Below, piece after piece: positions 8,173 to 17,168 of a stretch of 37,513 nucleotides of DNA (position 1 is the stretch's first letter; each line of letters opens with the position of its first letter). Both the position numbers and the translations under genes were made by a program. The stretch covers positions 1-37,513 of the forward strand of contig JAFSMX010000012.1 of the NCBI GenBank assembly GCA_017447725.1. Direction: 5' to 3'. The notes under the pieces were generated by a model that saw only the letters and a program-made list of their open reading frames with translations, made no database searches and was not told where the DNA came from. The DNA comes from Bacilli bacterium. Lineage in GTDB: Bacteria > Bacillota_I > Bacilli_A > RFN20 > CAG-826.

Positions 8173-11100
8173 TCTTTTCTCTTTTTTATGATTATTGGAA
8201 CAACAGTTACACCAACAACACCAAGTACACCAAATGTTGAAACAAGGCTCCACAAGACCAATCCATCAGTCTGGTAAGTTAATTCGTAACTAACGCTACC
8301 TTTTGGTGCGACAAATCCCACAAATCCACCTTGTGAGTTATAAACCTTAAGATTCTTTTCAACACCATTGACTTTAGCTTTTAGTTTCCAGCCTTTTGTA
8401 TAAGCTAGTTGGGTACAAACAAATCTATTGTTTTCATAGTTTGTAGTAAACGTTGCCTTATTTGTTTCATAGTGCACGTTTTCTAGTTGATTACTTATTG
8501 CCTTATCGAAACGTGATAAAACCTTTTCCCAAGGTTGGTAATAAATTGTTGCATAAGTTTGATAATCGAAGTTACCCCAACCAATATTCAGTGGACAAAT
8601 AACAATGTATTTTATTGGGGTTTTGCTATAGAAACCACGGTAGATACCGCCTTCATTATAAGCAACAGAATTATATCTTCCATCATCAAAGCACACGACT
8701 TTGTCTTCTTCATCAATTAACCAAATTGCCGCATCTTTTCTCTTTCCACCTGTTCTGGCATATGGATAGTCAATCATGTAATATCCGCCCTCACTTCCAA
8801 TAGGGAAAGTTGGACCAGTAGGTTTTAGGACGATTTGATAACGTGTTGGATCAACGTCTTTGTCTGTTTCTGGGTTATAAATATTTTCTGGTTTAAAAGC
8901 ACTCGTTGGTTTATCTGGGTTAAAGTAAAGAGAGCTTTCATCCCTTGATATGTAAGTTGTGCCGTAAAAGTACCCAAGTGTCTCAATCTCGACATCGTCG
9001 AGTGTTGGTACAGCATCGACTGCATTTATGCTATCATACTCATTCACAACTTCTTTTAAATCGTCATCATTAAGAATGACTCCATCAAAGAATACAGCTT
9101 CATTTCTTAAAAGCGATGATCCGAGATAACCGCTTGGATAAAAGGCATTATGAACCTTGTCATCTTCTTTTCGGTGTTTATAGAAAAGAGTATCGGTTGA
9201 GAAGCCAAGGTTAATCTGTTTGGTATTTTCGTAAACACGGTAGCCAGACACCTTTTCCTTTAGCTCATAGTTCAAAGGTAGATTTGGTTCAAACGTCTTA
9301 TAAATACTTCCGTCTGCATTCAAATAAGACGTTTCAGTATCATCAGTCATGTAATACTTAATTCCTAAAAATTCGTCTAAATATGCGTGTTTTGCAAAGT
9401 TTATTGCGCTCCAGCTAGTCTCGTGGTTGGTCAATGCAGTCATATGAACAAAGTCATCAACTTCAGTGTTATAGAAGGTGTGGAAAGTCGAGACTCCATT
9501 AAAATTCTCGGCGCAACCTAGATTTGGGTGATATTCTTCAGCTTTAGTTGTGTTCATTCTAAAGAATGATTTATCATTTTCATTAATCTTTTTAACGATA
9601 TTCGATTGAATATTAAAATCATACAATCCCCAGTTAACATCGTCTTCCATACTTTGAGTAGAATGGAAATTAATGTATGCATTTCCTTGAACTGTTACTT
9701 CAACAATTAAGAAAAGTCCTAGCAAAATCGGCTGCAAACGACTAAATTTAGGCTTATTTAAGAGATAGAAAATAAGGAACTCTACCGCGACAATAACAAA
9801 CTGATAGATAACTATTCCTTTGATCTCTGTGTAATCTACAAGATATGACCATTTGCCACCAGCAACATATTCAGTCGCCGTATCACTTGGAGCATATAAA
9901 GCGATGAGTTTATTAGCCAATAGCAAAGCGCCAACCATAAGTAGTATGGTTAATGCACCAGATAAAAGTATTTGCCACTTTTTAAACTCTTCTCGGTGAT
10001 CGAAATTTAACGCAACGAACGTAATCATAGTCGTTGAAACAACGATTTGCCAACGGCCATATGAGTTTGCGAATGCTCCTGATAACCAATAAACAAATGG
10101 GGTAAATAAGCACACTAAAATAAGTAGTAAAGCAATGAAGTGTGATACTTTTTTGTTTTTAAATGAGCGAATTAACGAAGGAATCATCAACAACATACAA
10201 GGTGTGAAGATAAATATTGACGAACCGACGTTTTCAAATTGCGAGAATTGAACAATGTTTACGTAACGCCCAGAGACGGCAGGGAATAAATAAGAAACAA
10301 GTGGGAAACTATAACAGAAGTAATACCACTTTGGATTATATAGGTTTGGATCAACACTAGGTTGATAGTAAGAAACGGTATATGGATGCCAATAAGTGAA
10401 AATCATCTTAAAGGCTGTACCAGCATCTTTAGATTTAAAAGCTTCAATAATATTTGGTAGATATTTTGATGTTTCAGCACGATTAATTCTAAACGATGAA
10501 AATAAAGCAGGGAATGTAATCGCTGCGCACATACAAATTCCAAAGAAAAATCCAGCAAAACCTAGACCAATTACTTGTAAATGCTCAATTCCTTTTCTTT
10601 CTTTTAATGTTTGGAAAAATCTAAAACCAGCATAAATTACACCGAAAATTCCAAAGGTTAAAAGGAAGAAATAGTTACCAACGCCAATACAGAAAAATCC
10701 GAGAGCAACAACCCAGCATTTCTTATCCTTAATGACTTTTTCGACACCAAGAAGAATGAGTGGGAAGAATGCTACAACTTCTAGGAATGTAGAGAACCAA
10801 AGATAATAGGTTGTCCACCCCATAAAGGCATAAGCAATTGCAAAAACTCTAGCTGTCGCCTCTTTGGCGCCCATTTTCTTTAAATAGAGCCTAAAAAGAA
10901 GTGCACCACACACTAGTTTTCCAATTGACATCAAAACCATAGCGTGTGGAAGGAATGAACGAGGGAAAATCAGCAAAAAGATTAAGAACGGAGTAAATAA
11001 ACCATAATAAGTATTGGCTTGAATGTTGTCCGCACCTAAAAAGGTGTTTGAATCATAAAGTGGAAAACTCCCTGTTTTAAAGAAAGACCACCAATCGTCA

Positions 11101-11315
11101 TATGCGTTGTAATAAAAAGCGTATGCTTGTTGGGCATAGTCTCCGCTAAAAGGTGTCGTGAAGTATTCACTAATCAATGATGAAAAGAAAAACGCGACAC
11201 AAATCCCGACAAGTAAAATGACATAGTAAAAAAGTGATCTAACATCAAACAAAAAGCTAAATTTTTGTCTTAGTTTCGATTTTATCTCATGAGCTTCTAA
11301 AACGGCATCATTCAT
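8154..11315 (-). CDS. YfhO family polytopic membrane protein, probable GT-C-type glycosyltransferase
   Basis: A 1053-residue protein with about 13 hydrophobic membrane segments in the first 560 residues, a long extracytoplasmic region rich in Tyr, Asn and Asp (about 570-1010), then one last membrane segment and a basic tail (KKRKEKRSSN). The N-terminal pattern (Asp-Tyr-Ala-Gln-Gln after the first membrane helix) fits the YfhO family; Bacillus YfhO helps glycosylate lipoteichoic acid on the outer face using lipid-linked sugar. The size is larger than Bacillus YfhO. No CsbB- or GtcA-like partner is nearby, so the acceptor is unknown. Family assignment is firm, function is inferred. The start follows an extended -10 promoter by 7 bases, without a Shine-Dalgarno site. 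Confidence 0.8.
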   Translation of the reverse strand: MNDAVLEAHEIKSKLRQKFSFLFDVRSLFYYVILLVGICVAFFFSSLISEYFTTPFSGDYAQQAYAFYYNAYDDWWSFFKTGSFPLYDSNTFLGADNIQANTYYGLFTPFLIFLLIFPRSFLPHAMVLMSIGKLVCGALLFRLYLKKMGAKEATARVFAIAYAFMGWTTYYLWFSTFLEVVAFFPLILLGVEKVIKDKKCWVVALGFFCIGVGNYFFLLTFGIFGVIYAGFRFFQTLKERKGIEHLQVIGLGFAGFFFGICMCAAITFPALFSSFRINRAETSKYLPNIIEAFKSKDAGTAFKMIFTYWHPYTVSYYQPSVDPNLYNPKWYYFCYSFPLVSYLFPAVSGRYVNIVQFSQFENVGSSIFIFTPCMLLMIPSLIRSFKNKKVSHFIALLLILVCLFTPFVYWLSGAFANSYGRWQIVVSTTMITFVALNFDHREEFKKWQILLSGALTILLMVGALLLANKLIALYAPSDTATEYVAGGKWSYLVDYTEIKGIVIYQFVIVAVEFLIFYLLNKPKFSRLQPILLGLFLIVEVTVQGNAYINFHSTQSMEDDVNWGLYDFNIQSNIVKKINENDKSFFRMNTTKAEEYHPNLGCAENFNGVSTFHTFYNTEVDDFVHMTALTNHETSWSAINFAKHAYLDEFLGIKYYMTDDTETSYLNADGSIYKTFEPNLPLNYELKEKVSGYRVYENTKQINLGFSTDTLFYKHRKEDDKVHNAFYPSGYLGSSLLRNEAVFFDGVILNDDDLKEVVNEYDSINAVDAVPTLDDVEIETLGYFYGTTYISRDESSLYFNPDKPTSAFKPENIYNPETDKDVDPTRYQIVLKPTGPTFPIGSEGGYYMIDYPYARTGGKRKDAAIWLIDEEDKVVCFDDGRYNSVAYNEGGIYRGFYSKTPIKYIVICPLNIGWGNFDYQTYATIYYQPWEKVLSRFDKAISNQLENVHYETNKATFTTNYENNRFVCTQLAYTKGWKLKAKVNGVEKNLKVYNSQGGFVGFVAPKGSVSYELTYQTDGLVLWSLVSTFGVLGVVGVTVVPIIIKKRKEKRSSN

Positions 11316-11322
11316 GGCTTTT

Positions 11323-11349
11323 ATTTTACCATAACTATGTCGCTAGCAA
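11323..11349 (-). promoter_or_regulatory. yfhO promoter, leaderless type
   Basis: The minus strand reads TTGCTA, 15 bases, then an extended -10 TGGTAAAAT. The -10 ends 7 bases before the ATG, so the transcript should begin at or next to the start codon. The -35 overlaps the region just after the terminator of the rlu operon. Confidence 0.65.
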
Positions 11350-11351
11350 AT

Positions 11352-11379
11352 AAAAAAGCGAATGCCTATGCACTCGCTT
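11352..11379 (-). terminator. Terminator of the polyamine/rlu operon
   Basis: On the minus strand a 10-bp stem AAGCGAGTGC / GCATTCGCTT with an ATAG loop (one G-U pair) runs into TTTTTT. It lies 26 bases after the stop codon of the pseudouridine synthase gene. Confidence 0.85.
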
Positions 11380-11405
11380 GTGCATTTTTATGTGTAAAAT
11401 CAGTT

Positions 11406-12320
11406 CTAAAAGAGCTTATTAAATTCTTCTGGCATTGGAGCTTTGAAGATATATTTTTTGTTTGTTAATGGATGCACAAAACTTAATTCATAAGCGTGAA
11501 GCCCAAGGCGTTTTAGAGGATCGCTTGGTTCACCGTATTTATCATCACCAATTACAAAGTGATTAATATTACCTAATTGAACACGAATCTGGTTTTTTCT
11601 ACCAGAGTCGATGTTCACATCCAAAAGAGAATACTTATCATTTGATTTCATCACTTTGTAATGTGTAACTGATTTCTTTCCGTTCACTTTGTCATTTGAA
11701 CAGTAAACAAGGTTAAGAGCATTTTCTTTTAAATAGTTCACTAAGGTGTCTGTTTGCTTCTCCATTTTACCTTCAACAATTGCGTAATATCTTCTAGATT
11801 GGACAATATCTTGCCAATTCTTTTGTAAAACTTCTTTCGATTTAGCGTTTTTAGAAAACATTAATACGCCAGATGTATCTTCATCTAAACGGTGAACAAC
11901 AAAAATTCTTTGGTGACGATCTTTTTGTTGAATATAGTCAGAGACCATTCGATATGCTGTACGACTTTTTTCTGTATCCGAGGCCACAGAAAGTAATCCG
12001 CTTGGTTTATTAATGACAATGAACTCGTTGTCTTCGTAAATAATTGGTAAATCAGCGCGTTGATGCTTGCTAATTCGACGTTTGGAAACAATCACAACAT
12101 CCTCTTTAACAAGTTTCAAATTGTATTGTGAAACGGGAGCGCCATCGACACTTACTTGATGGTTAGATAATAAGGATTTGACGGCGTTTCTTGATAAATT
12201 TGGGTATTTCGAAAGAAGAAATTCAAGAAGTTCACATTCCTCTTTAACTTTAAATTCTCGAATGGAACTTGGATGAACTTGTCCGGTCTTGTTATGTTTC
12301 TTCTTATCGTTTTTATTCAT
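11406..12320 (-). CDS. RluA-family pseudouridine synthase
   Basis: The catalytic motif HRLDEDTSG (His143-Gly151, nucleophile Asp146) marks the RluA/RluC/RluD family, which isomerises uridines in 23S rRNA or tRNA. The protein has 304 residues with an N-terminal S4-like RNA-binding domain (about 25-85), the catalytic domain (INKPSGLLSV near 104, then RLDEDTSG and the GRKNQIRVQL motif) and a lysine-rich N-terminus. The exact target uridine cannot be read from the sequence; RluD-like (23S 1911/1915/1917) is one option. Its ATG overlaps the aguB stop by one base (TAATG), so it is coupled to the polyamine genes without an obvious functional link. Confidence 0.88.
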   Translation of the reverse strand: MNKNDKKKHNKTGQVHPSSIREFKVKEECELLEFLLSKYPNLSRNAVKSLLSNHQVSVDGAPVSQYNLKLVKEDVVIVSKRRISKHQRADLPIIYEDNEFIVINKPSGLLSVASDTEKSRTAYRMVSDYIQQKDRHQRIFVVHRLDEDTSGVLMFSKNAKSKEVLQKNWQDIVQSRRYYAIVEGKMEKQTDTLVNYLKENALNLVYCSNDKVNGKKSVTHYKVMKSNDKYSLLDVNIDSGRKNQIRVQLGNINHFVIGDDKYGEPSDPLKRLGLHAYELSFVHPLTNKKYIFKAPMPEEFNKLF

Positions 12321-13183
12321 TATTTATTTTTTCCGTAATGAATGATGTCTTGATAGCATTCTGGACGACGATCACGAAACACTCCCCACGAAACACGTTC
12401 ATGATCAATTGCATCTAAATCGAATTCGTGAATTCTGAAACCTTCCTCTTCACGGTTCATTTCTTCAACAACATTTCCATATTGATCGGCAATGAAAGAG
12501 TATCCTTGGAAAACCATTTCGGAATTTGGTACAACTTCTTTTCCGACACGATTTGAAGCACAAACAGGAATGATATTAGCGGCAGCATGACCACACATTG
12601 TATTTCTCCAATGCGGCATAGAATCGCGCACTAAAACAGGTTCACTGCCTATGGCAGTAGGATACAAGAGAAGTTGAGCTCCGTTTAATGCTAAACAACG
12701 AGCAGTTTCTGGAAACCATTGATCCCAACAGATGCCGATACCGATTTTTCCAAATTTGGTTTTGAATACTTTGAAACCGGTATCTCCCGGAGAGAAATAG
12801 AACTTTTCTTCGTAACATTGTCCGGTTGGAATGTGTGTCTTGCGGTATAAACCAAGATTCTTTCCATCAGCATCAATCATCACTAAAGAATTGAAGTAAT
12901 TTGGTCCAGATTTCTCAAAGAAAGAAATTGGTAAAACAACGTTGTATTTTTTTGCAACTTCTTGGAAGTGTTTAATTAAATACGAATTATCTGCTTCTTC
13001 AGCCAAAGCGAACTTATCATAGTCCTCAACTTGGCAGAAATATAGGTTAGAAAATAGCTCTTGAATCAGAACAACATTCGCACCATTTTTAGCGCACTTT
13101 TGCACTAAATCTTCGGCTTTTGCTATGTTTTTTTGATAGTCATTACTACATGACATTTGTGTAATTGCGACTTTAATTTTCAT
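12320..13183 (-). CDS. aguB: N-carbamoylputrescine amidase
   Basis: A nitrilase-superfamily amidohydrolase of 287 residues that hydrolyses N-carbamoylputrescine to putrescine, CO2 and ammonia. The Glu-Lys-Cys triad is visible as Glu42, Lys115 (YRKTHIP) and Cys152 (GICWDQWFPE), and the CWDQWFPE signature together with the GQCYEEKFYFSPGD stretch is typical of AguB rather than of other nitrilases. It overlaps the upstream decarboxylase-deiminase gene by 11 bases, so the enzyme that makes its substrate is co-translated. An AAGGAG site lies 13 bases upstream. This completes the arginine to agmatine to N-carbamoylputrescine to putrescine pathway. Confidence 0.93.
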   Translation of the reverse strand: MKIKVAITQMSCSNDYQKNIAKAEDLVQKCAKNGANVVLIQELFSNLYFCQVEDYDKFALAEEADNSYLIKHFQEVAKKYNVVLPISFFEKSGPNYFNSLVMIDADGKNLGLYRKTHIPTGQCYEEKFYFSPGDTGFKVFKTKFGKIGIGICWDQWFPETARCLALNGAQLLLYPTAIGSEPVLVRDSMPHWRNTMCGHAAANIIPVCASNRVGKEVVPNSEMVFQGYSFIADQYGNVVEEMNREEEGFRIHEFDLDAIDHERVSWGVFRDRRPECYQDIIHYGKNK

Positions 13184-15800
13184 TTCTTTCTTTAAACTCC
13201 TTGTTGTATGGAATCTGCATAGTTATACAGTGAATATTTCCACCACCGAGAAGAATCTCGTGGCTATTAATTTGGATAATTTCTTTTTCAGGATAAAGTT
13301 TTTGCATTTGCTGTTTTGCTAACTTATCTTCTGGAACTCCAAATGCTGGAAGAATTACGAATTTTTCTCCCTGATAGAAATTGATGTAGGAAGCGGCAAG
13401 GCGTGCGCCTTCTTCACGAGGTTTTGCATCATATCTACCTTTAGTAACGCCTTTAGATTCTTTCTTAGACATATAAATTGGTTTCGGAAGTTTAATTTTC
13501 ACAACTTGAAGTTTTCTTCCTTTAGCGTCAGTTTCGTTACTTAGTAACTTATATGCCTCTGAAGAGAATTTATATTGTGGATCACTACGATCTGTTGACC
13601 ACGCTAATGCAACAACACCTGGACGAATGAAACACGCCATATTATCAATATGTTCGTTTGTTTCATCCTCATAGATACCGTTTTTAAGCCAGATGACTTT
13701 TGAAACGTTAAGATAAATTTTAAGGTTTTCTTCAATCTCAAGTTTATTTAGTAAAGGGTTTCTTCCTCTGGAAAGCAAACAAGCTTCAGTAACCATTGCT
13801 GTACCTTCGCCATCAACGTGAATTGAACCGCCTTCGAGAATAAAATTCTCTAGGTAATAACGTTCCATGCCAAATTTTTTAGCGAGGTTTCCAGTTAATA
13901 GATCGTCGTCTTTATAGTTAGAATAAAGTCCATCAACTTCTCCGCCCCAAGCATTAAAGCGGAAATCAACGATTCTCATCTTGCTTCCGTTTGTGACAAA
14001 AATTGGCGAATTATCACGTGCCCAGGAATCGTTATATTTAATGCGAATTGGAATAACATTCTTCATGTTTTGGTACTTACCAATCACATCTGGGTAGATT
14101 CGTGGGTGAATACCAACATAAACTGGTTCATATTTCGAAATAGCTTTAATAACTTCGTAGAAGTTTTCTTGGGCTGGTTTAGCATTATTTCTCCATGTGT
14201 CTTTACGATATGGAAGAAGAATAATTGTTCCGCTATGTCGATCGCCTTCAAATGGCATCGCATAGTTATCACCACGAGGAGTTGTTAATCTCTTCTCGAT
14301 ATAGTCATTAAGTCGATGACTGTATTGATGGAAATTTCTCCATTCCTTGAAGTCAATTACATTAACAAATTTTGCTCCATAGTCAGACAAAATTGTGACT
14401 CCAAGTTTTTGATATTCTTTAATACGGGTAATAAGTTCTTTTGTAAAAACTTCTCCTGGAACAATTAATGGAATTCCTGGCGGATAAATCATAATTGATT
14501 CCTTAGAAACTAAGTTTTCTACTTCATCTAATGGAACACGTTTTCCAGGAGCGTTAAAGGCAACCTCTGGAGAAGTGAGTTGGAATGGGAAATCCACGCC
14601 AAATGCGTGTCTTTCATACTCGTATTTCTTATTATAATGTTTCTTTGAAACATCTTTTAAAGCTTTGATAAATCTTGTGAGTTGTTGCTTGTTTGACCCG
14701 ATGGCTAAAATACCCATCACAACATATGTTTCAGCAAGCTCAACTTGAATGTTATATTCGTCTTTTAGAATGTGATAAAGTTCAAATCCATTAATGTCTA
14801 AGTGTTCTAATTTCAAAACAAGTTTTGTGTCATCATAATCGAAACAACCATGTTTTAAGAAATGGTCTTTATTACAAGGCACAAATCCTTTAATTTTGGC
14901 AATTTGTTCACGAGCATATCGAGAAATCTCGTGAACTCTTTTCATGTTTTCACGACCTTTTGTTGCGACATAATGACGGGCCGCATCTAAAGATGCTAAC
15001 AAAATTGTGGAAGGTGATGTTGTGTTTAAAACATTTACCATTTTTTGGATCTTTGCACGTTCAATCATTCTTGTCTTCATTAGAAGAACGGAAGACTGCG
15101 TAAGAGATCCGCCGGTTTTATGGAACGAAACAGATGACATATCTGCCCCCGCATCCATTGCTGAAATTGGTCCTTCATCATCGAAATAATAGTGAGCACC
15201 ATGTGCTTCATCACAAAGAACAAGCATGCCTCTTGCGTGGGCCTCTTCAACGATTCTTTTTAGATCAGTAACTGCACCAAAATATGTTGGGTTAATAACA
15301 AACACTGCTTTTGCAGTTGGATAACGGTGCATTGCTTTAATATAGTCATCAGCAGTTGGCTGATTAGCAATCTCAAGTTCTTTATCCAGTTCTGGCATGA
15401 TATAAACAGGTTTTGCTCCGCAAAGAATAAGAGCATTAACAATAGATTTATGCACGTTTCTTGGAAGAATAATTTTGTCGTTAGTATGACAAGTTGCAAG
15501 AATCATAGCTAAGATTCCGCTTGTTGTTCCGTTAATCAAGAAGAAAGCTTTATCGGCGTGGCACATTTGAGCACAAAGTTTCTGTGCATCTAAAAGCACG
15601 CCGGTTGGATTGGCTAAATTATCCATTCCAATTGGAGCATTAATATCACAACGATAAAGTTGTTGCCCAATAAAATCTTTTAATCTGTTTTTGACATTTC
15701 CCATATGGTGCCCTGGGACATCAAGAGGAAGAACGTCTTCTGATACGTATTTCTTTAACGCATCAACATAAGGTGTTTTATTTTGATCTAATTTCTTCAT
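13173..15800 (-). CDS. Fused arginine decarboxylase - agmatine deiminase
   Basis: An 875-residue two-enzyme fusion. Residues 1 to about 490 are a complete Orn/Lys/Arg decarboxylase of the AAT-fold type, with LPLDVPGHHMG at the start, DEAHGAHY (197-204) and the PLP lysine in SFHKTGGSLTQ (Lys228); this matches the size of the stand-alone Bacillus SpeA. Residues about 505 to 870 are agmatine deiminase, with WARD (593-596), EGGSIHVDGEGT (655-666), the catalytic His in NEHIDN (His717) and the catalytic Cys in GGGNIHC (Cys858). Arginine as substrate is inferred from the fused deiminase and from aguB downstream. The open reading frame crosses the junction with no stop, and both halves keep all active-site motifs, so it is not a pseudogene. 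Confidence 0.93.
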   Translation of the reverse strand: MKKLDQNKTPYVDALKKYVSEDVLPLDVPGHHMGNVKNRLKDFIGQQLYRCDINAPIGMDNLANPTGVLLDAQKLCAQMCHADKAFFLINGTTSGILAMILATCHTNDKIILPRNVHKSIVNALILCGAKPVYIMPELDKELEIANQPTADDYIKAMHRYPTAKAVFVINPTYFGAVTDLKRIVEEAHARGMLVLCDEAHGAHYYFDDEGPISAMDAGADMSSVSFHKTGGSLTQSSVLLMKTRMIERAKIQKMVNVLNTTSPSTILLASLDAARHYVATKGRENMKRVHEISRYAREQIAKIKGFVPCNKDHFLKHGCFDYDDTKLVLKLEHLDINGFELYHILKDEYNIQVELAETYVVMGILAIGSNKQQLTRFIKALKDVSKKHYNKKYEYERHAFGVDFPFQLTSPEVAFNAPGKRVPLDEVENLVSKESIMIYPPGIPLIVPGEVFTKELITRIKEYQKLGVTILSDYGAKFVNVIDFKEWRNFHQYSHRLNDYIEKRLTTPRGDNYAMPFEGDRHSGTIILLPYRKDTWRNNAKPAQENFYEVIKAISKYEPVYVGIHPRIYPDVIGKYQNMKNVIPIRIKYNDSWARDNSPIFVTNGSKMRIVDFRFNAWGGEVDGLYSNYKDDDLLTGNLAKKFGMERYYLENFILEGGSIHVDGEGTAMVTEACLLSRGRNPLLNKLEIEENLKIYLNVSKVIWLKNGIYEDETNEHIDNMACFIRPGVVALAWSTDRSDPQYKFSSEAYKLLSNETDAKGRKLQVVKIKLPKPIYMSKKESKGVTKGRYDAKPREEGARLAASYINFYQGEKFVILPAFGVPEDKLAKQQMQKLYPEKEIIQINSHEILLGGGNIHCITMQIPYNKEFKERNEN

Positions 15801-15809
15801 ACGCCGATT

Positions 15810-15837
15810 ATTTTAACAAATAGACTTTATTTAGCAA
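15810..15837 (-). promoter_or_regulatory. Promoter of the polyamine operon, leaderless type
   Basis: The minus strand shows -35 TTGCTA, a 16-base spacer and an extended -10 TGTTAAAAT. The -10 ends 9 bases before the ATG of the fusion gene and no Shine-Dalgarno site is present, so the mRNA is probably leaderless. Confidence 0.7.
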
Positions 15838-15839
15838 TG

Positions 15840-15855
15840 TTGAAATAGATTTCAA
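15840..15855. promoter_or_regulatory. 16-base inverted repeat upstream of polyamine promoter, possible operator
   Basis: TTGAAAT-AG-ATTTCAA is a perfect 7+2+7 inverted repeat starting three bases upstream of the -35 box of the polyamine operon. The position suits an activator or repressor site. The remaining bases up to the DUF3810 gene are AT-rich and contain a GGGGTTTTGCAAAAA motif that recurs after gyrA. Confidence 0.45.
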
Positions 15856-15983
15856 GGAACACAAATCTAAAAATTTAGTATATTAATTATTTGTGAATGT
15901 TGGGGTTTTGCAAAAATTATTGAGGTTTTACCGATGTTTTTGAGAGCCAAAATTATTTTTATTAGTCTAAATCATGTGTTTTT

Positions 15984-15989
15984 TATAAA
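15984..15989 (+). promoter_or_regulatory. -10 box of the DUF3810 gene, leaderless type
   Basis: TATAAA (in TTTTTTATAAAATTG) ends 9 bases before the ATG. The -35 candidate TTAGTC, 16 bases upstream, is weak. No Shine-Dalgarno site lies before the start. Confidence 0.45.
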
Positions 15990-15998
15990 ATTGAGTAG

Positions 15999-17162
15999 AT
16001 GAAGAAATTTTGGAATTACGTCAAACTCTACAAGGTTAGATTTTCTTTTCTTTTAGCATTAATTATTTTTTCTGCTCTTCTTTTTGGCTTAAGAAATATT
16101 CCAGATGTTTCAGAATTTTGGACAACTACAATCGGTAGATGGTACCAAATGGTAGTTGGTTTTATAACATCAATTGTTCCTTGGTCAATTTTTGAATTCT
16201 TAATTATCGCGGCAATTGTTTATGGTGTTTCATGGATTGTAATCTTCATAATTAAGACAAAAAGAGAAGGTTTCAAGAAAAGTTCAATAAAAATCGTGAA
16301 TCTTTTGGTTGTTGTGTTCTCGGTAATAACAATTTATGTTGGCACAGCAGGAATGGCGTACCACCGCAAACCATTAGTTTTAAATACCAGAGATACTTCG
16401 GTTGTTGACGAATCTCAATATTACGAGATCTCCGTTTGGGCTTCTCACAAAATAAACGAATGTGCATCTCAACTAGAATTTGATGAAAACGGATCTGTTA
16501 AAAGACCTTATTCAAATAAAAAATTATATGAAATTATTTCAAAAGAATATGACAAAATTCCTGGCAATTATTTTGCAAAATTCACTGCAAAACCTAAACA
16601 ATTGCTACTTTTTGGCTGGCTTTATACTGAGCTAAATATTTCCGGTGTAACCTTTCTTCCAACCGGAGAAGCAAACTATAACCAAAACGTTCCAAACATT
16701 GATATTCCTTTTGTTATCGCCCATGAACTTGCCCACACAAAAGGTGTCATGAATGAAACCGAAGCGAATGATATTGCGATGTACATTTGTGTTAATAGTG
16801 ATGACCCTTATCTTCAATACTCCGGTTTATGTAATGCCTATGCTTCGCTTGAACCGATGGCAATGACCGCAAACGATGATGCAAAGCTCTCTGAGTTCTT
16901 TGATATTCTCGATGACTGTGTCTGGAAAGACTTTGCTTATTCAAACCACTTTTGGGAACAACACACGTTCTTTAAAGATATGTCTAAGTGGTTTAATGAT
17001 TTATATTTAAAAATCTTCGGTAACCAAACCACAGAAGCATATAATGACCACATCGACGATGATATTATCATCGTTGATGATGACCCAACATTTGTTTTAA
17101 ATTCCTTATCACCATTCCAAGAGGTGGTAGTTGATTATTGGTTAAAAGAAAACGGCCACTAG
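15999..17162 (+). CDS. DUF3810 family membrane protein with HExxH metallopeptidase motif
   Basis: A 387-residue protein with three membrane segments (about 15-30, 48-85, 98-120) followed by an extracytoplasmic domain. HELAH (242-246) followed by NETEAN gives two zinc-binding His and a likely third Glu ligand (Glu255), the gluzincin-like arrangement of the DUF3810 family. This suggests a membrane-anchored zinc peptidase acting outside the membrane, but substrate and role are unknown. The C-terminal part has a run of acidic residues (DDDIIIVDDD). The gene is divergent from the polyamine operon, ends with TAG 6 bases from the convergent metG stop, and has no partner genes. Confidence 0.78.
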   Translation: MKKFWNYVKLYKVRFSFLLALIIFSALLFGLRNIPDVSEFWTTTIGRWYQMVVGFITSIVPWSIFEFLIIAAIVYGVSWIVIFIIKTKREGFKKSSIKIVNLLVVVFSVITIYVGTAGMAYHRKPLVLNTRDTSVVDESQYYEISVWASHKINECASQLEFDENGSVKRPYSNKKLYEIISKEYDKIPGNYFAKFTAKPKQLLLFGWLYTELNISGVTFLPTGEANYNQNVPNIDIPFVIAHELAHTKGVMNETEANDIAMYICVNSDDPYLQYSGLCNAYASLEPMAMTANDDAKLSEFFDILDDCVWKDFAYSNHFWEQHTFFKDMSKWFNDLYLKIFGNQTTEAYNDHIDDDIIIVDDDPTFVLNSLSPFQEVVVDYWLKENGH

Positions 17163-17168
17163 GACCGC

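Noticed and set aside
13173-15800. The fusion gene as two genes with a missed stop.
   Set aside because: The frame is open throughout, the linker lacks an internal ribosome-binding site, and both halves keep complete motifs; only an assembly error could produce this.
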